Made by a program: the position numbers and the translations under genes. From the NCBI GenBank assembly GCA_023392535.1, contig JAEVYY010000008.1, positions 62,001 to 126,000 of the forward strand: a stretch of DNA of 64,000 nt, given 5' to 3'. Origin of the DNA: Bacillota bacterium (GTDB lineage: Bacteria > Bacillota > Clostridia > Lachnospirales > Lachnospiraceae). The notes below the pieces were generated by a model that made no database searches, was not told the DNA's origin, and worked only from the letters and a program-made list of their open reading frames with translations. Shown here one piece after another: positions 8,417 through 16,438 of this stretch; positions within the stretch are counted from its first letter, which is position 1, and the number at the start of each line of letters is the position of its first letter.

Positions 8417-9607
8417 TTACTTCATCTTGCCCATAATTGTCCCTAATATCTGAATCCCCTTCTCAATCTGCATTTTGTTAGAATTTGTAAAGTTCATTCG
8501 AAAAGTGGTAGATTGATATGGTTCCGTGTAAAAGGAATCTCCGGGTACAAATAGTACGTTCTCTTTCATGGCTTCTTTTAGTAATTCCTCTGCTTTGATA
8601 CCGTAATTTACCATATCCACCCAAAGGAACATGCCTCCCTGAGGGTGTGTACATTTCACACGATCCGGGAAATATTTAATTGCCGCTTGATACATGGCTT
8701 CACTTTGCTCTTCATACAAATTACGAATCTTAGCTATATGTAGATCATAATCGTTATGAGTCAGATAATCATGGATAAGTTTTTGCGTCATTATACTAGT
8801 ATGTAAATCTGTTCCTTGCTTTGCCAATGACAGAAAATTTAGTAATTGCTTATTCTTAGTGCAGATATAACCCACCCGCATTCCAGGAGAAAGTGTTTTC
8901 GAGAAGGATCCTAAGATGGCACTGCGATAATAATCTTTTCCAATATACGGAAGATTTTTTCCTTTAAATCGTAATTCTCCATAAGGATCATCTTCCATTA
9001 GAAAAGCACCATATTTTTCTACTATTTTTCTTATTTCCTTTCGTCTTCTCATGCTGTATGTGATACCAGATGGATTCTGAAAATTTGGTACTGTATAAAT
9101 AAGTTTTACCTTGTTTTGCTGCAGCGCTTTTTCAAGAGCATAGGGACTCATTCCCTCATCATCCATTTCAACTGATATAAAGTGCGGTTCAAACATGGAA
9201 AAAGCCTGAATTGCACCTAGATAGCCAGGTTTTTCTATTATAATGCTGGAGCCTTTTTCTATGAGTACTTTTCCGAATAAATCAAGTCCCTGTTGAGAAC
9301 CGGTGGTGATTAAGATATCCTCTTTTACGAAACTCATATTATATTTCTCGCAATACCGCTTTGCGATCATTTCTCTCAAAGGTCCATAACCTTCTGTCTG
9401 ATTATACTGGTATGATTCACTATCCTCTAATACCCTTTTTGACGATTTCTCCATTTCCTTTTTTGGGAATGATATGGGATTGGGAAGTCCACCTGCAAAA
9501 GAAATAAAATTCTGTGACTCCGTTACTTTTAAAATTTCTCTGATAAAAGATGGCTTTGCTTCTGTAATTCTTCTTGTATACAATATTTCCTCAAACGAAC
9601 GTTCCAT
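8417..9607 (-). CDS. PLP-dependent class I/II aminotransferase
   Basis: 396 residues from ATG 9607 (AGGAGG upstream; the frame reaches 9640 without a site). It is a fold-type I enzyme of the 2-aminoadipate/MocR-like branch without a DNA-binding domain: ISFAGGLPNP, TGSQQGLDL (PLP phosphate contacts), NFQNPSG, MEDDPYGELRF (Asp pairing with the PLP nitrogen), and SFSKTLSPGMRVGY with the Schiff-base Lys; the C-terminal substrate Arg lies in 'TTFRMNFT'. It should transfer amino groups between an amino acid and 2-oxoglutarate; which amino acid is unknown. It is divergent from a MocR regulator with a shared palindrome, so likely that regulator's target. Confidence 0.9.
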   Translation of the reverse strand: MERSFEEILYTRRITEAKPSFIREILKVTESQNFISFAGGLPNPISFPKKEMEKSSKRVLEDSESYQYNQTEGYGPLREMIAKRYCEKYNMSFVKEDILITTGSQQGLDLFGKVLIEKGSSIIIEKPGYLGAIQAFSMFEPHFISVEMDDEGMSPYALEKALQQNKVKLIYTVPNFQNPSGITYSMRRRKEIRKIVEKYGAFLMEDDPYGELRFKGKNLPYIGKDYYRSAILGSFSKTLSPGMRVGYICTKNKQLLNFLSLAKQGTDLHTSIMTQKLIHDYLTHNDYDLHIAKIRNLYEEQSEAMYQAAIKYFPDRVKCTHPQGGMFLWVDMVNYGIKAEELLKEAMKENVLFVPGDSFYTEPYQSTTFRMNFTNSNKMQIEKGIQILGTIMGKMK

Positions 9608-9658
9608 TGACTTCCTCCTTTTAGTATCATTACTTAGCATATTTTGCTCATTTTATCA

Positions 9659-9687
9659 TTGCCACATCATACATACAATGATATAAT
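9659..9687 (+). promoter_or_regulatory. Promoter of the MocR gene
   Basis: TTGCCA (9659-9664), a 17-base spacer and a consensus TATAAT (9682-9687). The -10 lies inside the palindrome at 9672-9693, implying that the bound regulator would block its own promoter. Confidence 0.65.
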
Positions 9688-9693
9688 TGTATG
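9672..9693. promoter_or_regulatory. Palindromic operator in the aminotransferase/MocR divergon
   Basis: CATACAAT-gatata-ATTGTATG is a perfect 8-bp inverted repeat with a 6-base spacer, in the 114-base gap between two divergent PLP-protein genes. Its position over the -10 suggests autoregulation by the MocR protein. Confidence 0.6.
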
Positions 9694-9721
9694 CAAGACA
9701 ATATGCCGAAAGGGGTCAATT

Positions 9722-11128
9722 ATGCCAATCAATTCATTTGACAACTATTATATGAGCTGGAAGCCATCGTTTAAAAATACTACGCTTCCCTTATATAAAG
9801 AACTTGCTAAACAGTTAGAAGAGGATATTAAAAATGGAATTCTTCTCCCCGGAACGAAATTACCTCCACAAAGAGAACTTGCAGATTATCTAGATATCAA
9901 TCTAAGTACTGTAACAAGGTCTTTTAAGATCTGCATGCAAAAAGGATTGATTGTCTCCTCTACTGGCAACGGAACTTATATTTCTTCTGATGTCGTTTAT
10001 GATAGTAATATGCTTTTATTGAATCCATTGGAAGAAAAAGTAATTGAAATGGGAGCGATCCTTCCAAACCGATTTCCAAATAAATATGTCGCTGAAGCGA
10101 TTCAAGCTGTGTTAAAAGAGCCAAATGCGGATATTCTAATGCAATATAATACGAATTTGAATAATACAAGACAACTCTTAATGGCCGCCAGATGGATTTC
10201 AAAAGCGGGATTGCAGATAGATTACCAAACAATCCTATTTGCCAGTGGCGGACAGAATGCACTTACTGCTATTCTAGCCGCACTTTTTCATGCCGGTGAT
10301 AAAGTAGCATGTGATGTCTTTACCTATCCAGGTCTAAAATCAACCGCAAAATTATTGGGCATTATTCTCATCCCTCTCAAAGAATATACGGAAGAAGCAT
10401 TGAATCATGTCTATAAGAATTACAGCATAAAAGCACTCTATGTGATTCCAGATTATCACAATCCTACTACACATGTGATGGATCTGTGTACAAGACAAAC
10501 GATTGCTTCTTTTGCTGATAAAAATAATATTATTGTTTTGGAAGATGCTATCAATTCTTTTTTATCTGCGAACTTGTATCCACCTATTCATACTTTAATA
10601 CCGGAACATACCGTTTATTTCCTTAGTTTATCTAAGACACTAGCACCAGGTCTGCGACTTGCTTATGTCCTTGCACCTTTGCAATACCAAAAGGACATAG
10701 CCACTGCACTTTATAATATAAATATTTCTGTCTCACCATTACTTGGGCAGGCAGCAGCCACACTCATTCAATCCGGAAAGGCAGATATTATTTTGTCTCA
10801 ACGACAGGCATTTATTATAGAACGTAACCATATTGTGAATGAATATTTGTCTGCTTATCACTTAAAGGGGGATGATACCTGTCCATTTCGATGGCTGATT
10901 CTACCTGATGGATTTACGGGTCATGTTTTTGAACAGCTGGCAAGAGCTTCTAAAGTGCAAGTATATGCTGCTGATCGATTCCTTGTGGGAAATACTATTC
11001 CTTATGAGGCAATCCGTATTAGTGTGGTATCAGAAGAAAATACAGATCATTTTTTAAAAGGCATACAGATCATTCAGATGTTATTGGAAGAAACTTTAGA
11101 AAAGAAAGAAAAAGAAAGCCTTTTATAG
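9722..11128 (+). CDS. MocR-type regulator (GntR HTH plus aminotransferase domain)
   Basis: 468 residues from ATG 9722, with AAAGGGG upstream; the frame extends to 9644 without a site. An N-terminal GntR winged helix (about 20-88; KLPPQRELADYLDINLSTVT, then GLIVSSTGNGTYIS) is joined by a linker to an aminotransferase fold: ASGGQNALTAILAALFHAGD, IPDYHNPTT, VLEDAINSFL, and SLSKTLAPGLRLAY with the PLP Lys. Such proteins use PLP or an amino-acid-PLP adduct as signal and rarely catalyse. EDAINSFL departs from the common EDDYDSEF, which may alter cofactor handling. The divergent aminotransferase is the likely target. Confidence 0.92.
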   Translation: MPINSFDNYYMSWKPSFKNTTLPLYKELAKQLEEDIKNGILLPGTKLPPQRELADYLDINLSTVTRSFKICMQKGLIVSSTGNGTYISSDVVYDSNMLLLNPLEEKVIEMGAILPNRFPNKYVAEAIQAVLKEPNADILMQYNTNLNNTRQLLMAARWISKAGLQIDYQTILFASGGQNALTAILAALFHAGDKVACDVFTYPGLKSTAKLLGIILIPLKEYTEEALNHVYKNYSIKALYVIPDYHNPTTHVMDLCTRQTIASFADKNNIIVLEDAINSFLSANLYPPIHTLIPEHTVYFLSLSKTLAPGLRLAYVLAPLQYQKDIATALYNINISVSPLLGQAAATLIQSGKADIILSQRQAFIIERNHIVNEYLSAYHLKGDDTCPFRWLILPDGFTGHVFEQLARASKVQVYAADRFLVGNTIPYEAIRISVVSEENTDHFLKGIQIIQMLLEETLEKKEKESLL

Positions 11129-11138
11129 CTTTCTTTTT
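11109..11138 (+). terminator. Intrinsic terminator of the MocR gene
   Basis: An 11-bp stem AAAAAGAAAGC / GCTTTCTTTTT with an 8-base loop; the U-run is part of the 3' arm. The hairpin contains the stop codon of the gene. Confidence 0.65.
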
Positions 11139-11176
11139 ATCTGCATCTGCGTCAGGAATACGTATTCCTTTCTTTT

Positions 11177-12304
11177 CTATGTATTTTCTTCACAATTACT
11201 AAAACCGCTCCGTCTGCATGAATCATAGCAGCAAACTGCCTTTACCTGTAAATAATTTATAAGCTTACTGTATCTTACTGCTTTTTTCAATCCTTCTATA
11301 CATACAGAAATCGCAAGGCTGCATCCTAATAGTACCGTCACAATCATAATTCCCGAGCCAAAAGAATATATAAAATCCTTCGCATAGTAATAATACAAAA
11401 ATGTATGTGTTAAAAAAATATTCATGGAATGTTTGCCAATAAAAGAAACGATCCCACCAACACCTTTTAGAGGTGCAAGAAATTCATAACTTACATAAGT
11501 CCATAATACTGCCCCAATTCCAAAATATAAAGAAACACTTATTCCATAAAAAAGCAATTGATAGGTAATCAGAAACGTAGCTGCGCAAACAATGCATTTG
11601 GCACCCTTTATGATCTTATTTCCGCATCCAAATTTCCGCATTCGAACAAATAAATCTGTCTCCGCTGCAAATATGCCTAATATCATACTAAATGCACACA
11701 ATCCATAATACGTCTGCTCCATTAAGAGCGCGCCTGGTAACAGCGCTGCAACCGGAACAGTAATAACTCCTAATCTTTGATATAGCTTATAATATATCTG
11801 AAACAGGAATATCAGCACGATTACAAAGGACATATACCACCATGTTACATTTAGTGTAGGGGTATGAAAAAAATCTGCCATTCCCAGTGCATCGACGACT
11901 GCATATCCAAGCCAAGACTTTTCATTTCTGCTATACAACATTGTCAGATCATCTTTCAAGGCAAGAGCGGTAATCGCAGACAGCACGTATACAAACAAAA
12001 ACGACATGACAAGGGAGATGATTTTATTTATGGTATTCGGCACGATTTGCCGGCTATACGCCTCCTGTGAAAGCTGCATATATTTTTTTGTCATTCCGTA
12101 GAATGTCAGCATCGTAAAGCCCGCAATACATAATTTAAAATATTGCGCTATTACAATTACTTGGTGAGCGGATAAAAATACGAAAGAAACATTAAAATTA
12201 CCAAAGGTATCATAGTCATAAAATAAATGATGAATGATCATCATTATGAGAAACAGACCCTTCGCTATATTGGTATCTTTCTTTGTAAACTGTAGTTGTT
12301 TCAA
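11177..12304 (-). CDS. Acyltransferase family 3 membrane protein
   Basis: 375 residues with about ten hydrophobic helices. The N-terminus (DTNIAKGLFLIMMIIHHLF) carries the family's KGxxxxxMxxxH-type start with the conserved His in the first helix, and 'NVTWWYMSFVIVLI' and 'IGKHSMNIFLTHTFLYYY' are typical late motifs. These enzymes O-acetylate or O-succinylate cell-surface glycans or lipids. The start is a TTG at 12304 with GGAGGGG upstream. The C-terminal 30 residues are Cys-rich (VKAVCCYDSCRRSGFSNCEE), which is unusual for the family. No glycan biosynthesis genes are adjacent. Confidence 0.85.
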   Translation of the reverse strand: MKQLQFTKKDTNIAKGLFLIMMIIHHLFYDYDTFGNFNVSFVFLSAHQVIVIAQYFKLCIAGFTMLTFYGMTKKYMQLSQEAYSRQIVPNTINKIISLVMSFLFVYVLSAITALALKDDLTMLYSRNEKSWLGYAVVDALGMADFFHTPTLNVTWWYMSFVIVLIFLFQIYYKLYQRLGVITVPVAALLPGALLMEQTYYGLCAFSMILGIFAAETDLFVRMRKFGCGNKIIKGAKCIVCAATFLITYQLLFYGISVSLYFGIGAVLWTYVSYEFLAPLKGVGGIVSFIGKHSMNIFLTHTFLYYYYAKDFIYSFGSGIMIVTVLLGCSLAISVCIEGLKKAVRYSKLINYLQVKAVCCYDSCRRSGFSNCEENT

Positions 12305-12350
12305 ATTATCTTGCCCCTCCTTCCATTTATTATGTGCAAGTATTCTATGA

Positions 12351-12929
12351 TCAAAATCCCATTGCCGCCTTTACTGCTTCCATCTGTTCTGTAGAAGTCA
12401 GCTTCTCTAATAATGTAAATGCTACACCCGAAGCGGTTTCCGGACAATAGGAAGTAATTACATTGTCATCAATCACAATGGGATCATTTACGACCTCTAC
12501 ATCAAACTCTGCAAGCTGCTTTTGACGATATCCGCCTCTTAAATGATACGTAGTAGCTCTGCGGTTCTCCAAGATACCACTTTTTCCAAGCGGTAATGCT
12601 GCTACGCATATAGAAGCGATGATCTTTTTCTGTTCGTTGAATTCACGAATCAGATTTAGAAACCTTTCGTCATAAGCTTCTTCATAGAAACCATATTCTT
12701 CAAATCCTCCGGGAATGGCAAGCGCATCATAGTCATTCACATTGATTTCGTCAATCGTTTTATCAACGATTACCGGCACATGAAAGGTACTCATGACCTG
12801 TTTTAAAAATCCACAAGTCTCAACAGGCACATCTATTCCATAATCATTCCTTGCCCATCCTAATACATCCACAAATACACTAAATTCCATAATTTCAAAC
12901 CCTTTTGCTAGAAATAATAATGTTTTCAT
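12351..12929 (-). CDS. DJ-1/PfpI family protein
   Basis: 192 residues, the usual size. It has the DJ-1 flavodoxin-like core: an N-terminal strand KTLLFLAKGFE with the conserved Glu, 'ALAIPGGFEEYGFYEEA', the nucleophile elbow ASICVAALPLGKSG with the reactive Cys, and 'RRATTYHLRGGYR' with the His. Members include deglycase- or chaperone-like proteins and amidotransferase-like enzymes; the DJ-1/ThiJ branch is the closest by eye. Its start overlaps the stop of the ABC-F gene by 4 bases (ATGA), so it is co-translated with it; the pairing is unexplained. Confidence 0.88.
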   Translation of the reverse strand: MKTLLFLAKGFEIMEFSVFVDVLGWARNDYGIDVPVETCGFLKQVMSTFHVPVIVDKTIDEINVNDYDALAIPGGFEEYGFYEEAYDERFLNLIREFNEQKKIIASICVAALPLGKSGILENRRATTYHLRGGYRQKQLAEFDVEVVNDPIVIDDNVITSYCPETASGVAFTLLEKLTSTEQMEAVKAAMGF

Positions 12930-14443
12930 AATTTCGCTTCTCCCCCTAGATTTATTATTTTGGCAGCTACTGCATTCGCAAATGCTGCATCATGCTCTAC
13001 CAATAGCATGGCAGGCCGATATGTCTTAATTAGTTCTTCGATCTGGATACGTGAGAACACATCTATAAAGTTAAACGGTTCGTCCCAAATATATAAATGT
13101 GCTTTTTCACACATACTCTTGGCCAAGAGTACTTTTTTCTTCTGTCCCTCACTATAATTTTCCATTCTACCACAAAAGAGCTCTCTGGAAAAATCCATTT
13201 TTACTAAAAATTGTTTCAATATACTTTCCTCAATCTGATGCGCTGCAATAAAATCAGAAAGTGTTCCTGTTAAATAAGAAGTGTCCTGAGATACATAAGA
13301 TATCTTTAGCCCTTCCGGAAGCATCAGTTCTCCCTGGCAGCATTTGATATTGTCCGACTGGTCTGACACGATTTTCTTTAAAATAGTAGATTTCCCACAT
13401 CCATTTCCTCCTTGTAAAAGGATACATTCTCCGTTTCTGACTGTAAAATTCACATCTTCACAAATAATCTTACTTCCATACTGCAATGACAAGTGTACTG
13501 CTTCCACCAAAACCTCTTTATGAAATGGAATTGGTAATAGTTTCAGTTTCTCCGTTACTTCCACATCTTTTAACAAATTTGATTTTTCCTCTATTTCTTT
13601 TTGCTGCCTCCGCTCCAGATTCTTTCTTCTTTGTTGCATACGTCTGGACTTTTCACCTACATAGGCTCTGGTACCAATATTTTTCTCATATTTTTCCGAT
13701 TTTTTACCTATCTTAGTAGACTCCACTTCAATTGCCCATTTTTCAGTCCTGTAGGCGCTTTCCCTCAATCGTCTGATATTCTTCTGCAACCGGGTGTTCT
13801 CATTTAACTCGTATTCATCCCATAATTTCTTATTCTCCCACCAGGATGTGAAATTTCCCTGTACCACTTCTATACTCGTACGATTGATTGACAGAACATG
13901 GTCAATACAGCCATCCAGAAAATCACGGTCATGGGACACTACGATAAATCCCTTTTTCTGATTCAAATAGTTGCTGATTATAGAGCGTGCATCCATATCT
14001 AAATGGTTGGTCGGTTCATCAATCAAAAGGAACTGATTTTCTTTGGAAAAAAGTACTGCAAGCATTACTTTGGTCTGCTCTCCATGACTTAATGTCTCAA
14101 ATGGTCTGTCCCAAATATCAGTATTAACCTGCAATAATGCCAATTCTTTAGTCACCTTCCAAAATTCATAACCAGGATTCCATTCTTCCAAGATATCAAT
14201 GGTGTGCTTACTTTTATCTTTACACTCATACGGAAAATATTCGAACTGTTCTGACGATACTATTTTCCCAATATATTCATAGTTACCCAGCAAGAGATTT
14301 AAAAAGGTTGTCTTTCCTTTTCCATTCCTCGCAATAAAACCTAATTTCCAATCCGTATCAATTTGAAAAGAAATATTTTCAAAAACATTCTCTGGACTTC
14401 CTTCATAATAAAAAGTTAAATTTTTTACATCAATCAGTGACAT
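12926..14443 (-). CDS. ABC-F ATPase, Lsa/Vga-like ribosomal protection type
   Basis: 505 residues, soluble, two ABC domains in tandem with no membrane segment. NBD1: Walker A IARNGKGKTT (about 37-46), signature LSHGEQTK, Walker B LLIDEPTNHLD. A basic interdomain linker with long helices (about 205-300, RRMQQRRKNLERRQQ) reaches the ribosome in this family. NBD2: GGNGCGKST, YSEGQKKK, and WDEPFNFID, the altered second Walker B loop typical of resistance ABC-F proteins such as Lsa and Vga. These bind the ribosomal E site and displace lincosamides, pleuromutilins or streptogramin A. Resistance here is inferred, not shown. An elaborate leader with a terminator (14516-14731) supports antibiotic-inducible control. 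Confidence 0.88.
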   Translation of the reverse strand: MSLIDVKNLTFYYEGSPENVFENISFQIDTDWKLGFIARNGKGKTTFLNLLLGNYEYIGKIVSSEQFEYFPYECKDKSKHTIDILEEWNPGYEFWKVTKELALLQVNTDIWDRPFETLSHGEQTKVMLAVLFSKENQFLLIDEPTNHLDMDARSIISNYLNQKKGFIVVSHDRDFLDGCIDHVLSINRTSIEVVQGNFTSWWENKKLWDEYELNENTRLQKNIRRLRESAYRTEKWAIEVESTKIGKKSEKYEKNIGTRAYVGEKSRRMQQRRKNLERRQQKEIEEKSNLLKDVEVTEKLKLLPIPFHKEVLVEAVHLSLQYGSKIICEDVNFTVRNGECILLQGGNGCGKSTILKKIVSDQSDNIKCCQGELMLPEGLKISYVSQDTSYLTGTLSDFIAAHQIEESILKQFLVKMDFSRELFCGRMENYSEGQKKKVLLAKSMCEKAHLYIWDEPFNFIDVFSRIQIEELIKTYRPAMLLVEHDAAFANAVAAKIINLGGEAKL

Positions 14444-14515
14444 TCGTATTCCTCCTTGTCATACGCTTACTTGCATAATTATATAATAACGTCGCCAAAA
14501 CAAGGTCTTCCTACG

Positions 14516-14547
14516 AAAAAAGGATGTAAGAATAACTTCTTACATCC
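14516..14547 (-). terminator. Intrinsic terminator/attenuator ahead of the ABC-F gene
   Basis: On the minus strand GGATGTAAGAA-gtta-TTCTTACATCC is a perfect 11-bp stem followed by at least six U. It ends 72 bases before the ABC-F start codon, between promoter and gene, so it must be bypassed for expression. Confidence 0.85.
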
Positions 14548-14593
14548 GAACGCTTAATAGAAAAACAAATTCGTAATTAAACAAATTTTCTTT

Positions 14594-14668
14594 TCATCGC
14601 TTACTATTTTGGGATCTATGAAGATATATAATTCTTGCAAGTAAAACAAATAACCCTATAACGGCCAT
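14594..14668 (-). CDS. Possible second upstream ORF in the ABC-F leader
   Basis: A 24-codon frame whose predicted start is MAVIGLFVLLARI, hydrophobic like some macrolide-sensing leader peptides. It has no clear Shine-Dalgarno. It spans the right arm (14630-14640) of the leader inverted repeat and overlaps a 6-codon frame (MKRKFV, 14577-14597) by the ATGA at its stop. Kept as a candidate only. Confidence 0.3.
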   Translation of the reverse strand: MAVIGLFVLLARIIYLHRSQNSKR

Positions 14669-14699
14669 TTGATATATTCAGTTACTATTTGCAAGAATT
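14630..14699 (-). promoter_or_regulatory. Leader inverted repeat able to interact with the attenuator
   Basis: AATTCTTGCAA (14699-14689) pairs perfectly over 11 bp with TTGCAAGAATT (14640-14630) across a 48-base loop. The right arm can alternatively pair with TTCTTACA in the terminator 3' half (7 of 8), which would form an anti-terminator. The left arm lies within the first leader ORF. Confidence 0.55.
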
Positions 14700-14708
14700 T
14701 ATTCTCAT
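14685..14708 (-). CDS. Leader peptide MRINSCK upstream of the ABC-F gene
   Basis: A 7-codon ORF with a strong ribosome site (GAGGTG, 5 bases upstream) close behind the promoter start. Its codons overlap the left arm of the leader inverted repeat, so a stalled ribosome would free the right arm. This is the layout of ribosome-mediated attenuation known for several resistance genes. Translation is inferred. Confidence 0.5.
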   Translation of the reverse strand: MRINSCK

Positions 14709-14737
14709 CTTCCCACCTCTTTCATTTTTCTAAATGC

Positions 14738-14766
14738 ATCCTAACATAAATAACCTTTTATGACAA
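14738..14766 (-). promoter_or_regulatory. Promoter of the ABC-F leader transcript
   Basis: TTGTCA (14766-14761), 17-base spacer, TAGGAT (14743-14738) on the minus strand. It gives a leader of roughly 290 bases. Confidence 0.55.
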
Positions 14767-14807
14767 GAGTTATTCGTCACTTATTAAGCGGAATTGAAAA
14801 TTTCATA

Positions 14808-14836
14808 TTGTCATTTTTTTTAATACTCGCTATAAT
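14808..14836 (+). promoter_or_regulatory. Sigma-A promoter of the diguanylate cyclase gene
   Basis: TTGTCA (14808-14813), exactly 17 bases, then consensus TATAAT (14831-14836). The start would fall near 14843, about 44 bases before the GTG start codon. Confidence 0.75.
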
Positions 14837-14886
14837 TCCTCTAAGTGCTAAACTTTACAGAACAAAATTATACGCGGGAGCTTATT

Positions 14887-16353
14887 GTGAAAAAACTTTT
14901 ATCTATTCGTAAGCATATTCTATTCGTTAGTAATTTTCTAATTATTTTAATCATCATAGTTTGCTTCACAGCAGTAGTTTATAGGGATACCAAAGCCTAT
15001 CAGGCACTGGCTGAAAAACATACCAAAAATATCGTCAGTCTGGCAGATTTAAATATTTCAAAATACATTGAAAACACCATGACGAAACCTGTCATGGTGT
15101 CTAAAACAATGGCCAATGATGAATTTTTAAAATCATGGTTGACCGAAGAAACACAGAATTTTGATAATGATATATACCTGACGAAACTCTACACTTATTT
15201 GAAGACCTATCAAAAAAAATACGACTATTCCACCGTATTTTGTGTGTCTTCCGCGACGGATCATTATTACTATCAGAATGGTCTGAATAAAACCGTTTCA
15301 AAAGAGGATCCACATGATATCTGGTATTATAACTTTATTGATTCCGGACGTGAATATGACCTGCAGATAGATACCAATGAAGCAAATAAAGATACGATAA
15401 CCGTGTTCGTTAATTTTCGTATTGAAAGCGATACCGGCCAATTGCTGGGGATTATTGGTGTTGGACTGGAAGTTGACTCTCTGGAATATCTGGTTCATTC
15501 CTATGAAAAAAATTATGATCTGTCCATCTATATCATTAATTCAGGCGGTGCTCCAAATTCTTTCTCTGGAACGACCAATCTCTTTCTTACGAAGGAAGAT
15601 CTAAAAAAAGTTACCGGAGTTCAAGATGAAATTAAACTGGTTCGTTCCAATGAACCGCAAATGCAATGGTTTACTTCCAATAAAACGCTCATATGTCTGG
15701 TTACAAAGTATGATTCCACACTTGGATGGTATCTGATAGTAGAAAAAGACACCGCCTCTATCCGGAATGCATTTCAGGAACGTATTAAAAATAATATTTT
15801 CTTTATGCTGATCTCCCTTGCCACATGCGTAATGATTATAACCATTATCTTTAATCATTATAATACTTTGATTATTACAAATGAAAATAAAGACGAACTG
15901 ACTGGTCTATCCAATCCTAAATTATTTGCGAAGCAATTTACCTCATTCATGCATAAAATGAAAAGTTCTCCCAAAACATTATTTATGTTTGATATCGATC
16001 ATTTTAAATTTGTGAACGATACTTATGGGCATATATATGGGAATTCAGTTCTTCGTACCGTAAGCGAAAAGCTGGAACAAATAACAAAAGATCATGGGAT
16101 TGTTTCCAGATGGGGAGGAGACGAATTTTTGGGTGTTCTGGCACTGTCTATAGAGGATTCAAAACACCTGCTCCAGGAACTGATGGAATCACTTTCTCAA
16201 GAAGAAAAAATGCACTATTGTATCACAATTAGTATTGGTATCACGCAGGTAAATCAAAATCTGAATCTGGATCAAATGATTAAAATGGCGGATACTGCCA
16301 TGTACCACTCAAAAGAAAATGGTAGAAATCAAATATCTGTATACTTTTCATAG
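14887..16353 (+). CDS. Membrane diguanylate cyclase with extracytoplasmic Cache-like sensor
   Basis: 488 residues from GTG 14887 with GGGAG six bases upstream; a GTG at 14845 coincides with the predicted transcription start, so it is unlikely. Helix 1 spans about residues 8-32, a periplasm-like sensor of about 240 residues resembling dCache follows, then helix 2 (about 300-320), then GGDEF (about 330-485). Active site: MFDIDHFKFVNDTYGH (metal Asp) and SRWGGDEF. The inhibitory RxxD site expected just before GGDEF is absent (KDHG there), so product inhibition through it is not expected. It would make c-di-GMP in response to an external ligand. It is monocistronic and divergent from the ABC-F leader. 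Confidence 0.93.
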   Translation: MKKLLSIRKHILFVSNFLIILIIIVCFTAVVYRDTKAYQALAEKHTKNIVSLADLNISKYIENTMTKPVMVSKTMANDEFLKSWLTEETQNFDNDIYLTKLYTYLKTYQKKYDYSTVFCVSSATDHYYYQNGLNKTVSKEDPHDIWYYNFIDSGREYDLQIDTNEANKDTITVFVNFRIESDTGQLLGIIGVGLEVDSLEYLVHSYEKNYDLSIYIINSGGAPNSFSGTTNLFLTKEDLKKVTGVQDEIKLVRSNEPQMQWFTSNKTLICLVTKYDSTLGWYLIVEKDTASIRNAFQERIKNNIFFMLISLATCVMIITIIFNHYNTLIITNENKDELTGLSNPKLFAKQFTSFMHKMKSSPKTLFMFDIDHFKFVNDTYGHIYGNSVLRTVSEKLEQITKDHGIVSRWGGDEFLGVLALSIEDSKHLLQELMESLSQEEKMHYCITISIGITQVNQNLNLDQMIKMADTAMYHSKENGRNQISVYFS

Positions 16354-16438
16354 TGCCTACTATAAATTTTGTTGTTTTGTGGTGATATTTAGTGTAATAT
16401 AGGAATAGTATAATAAAAAGATGGGAGTTTATATTGAC

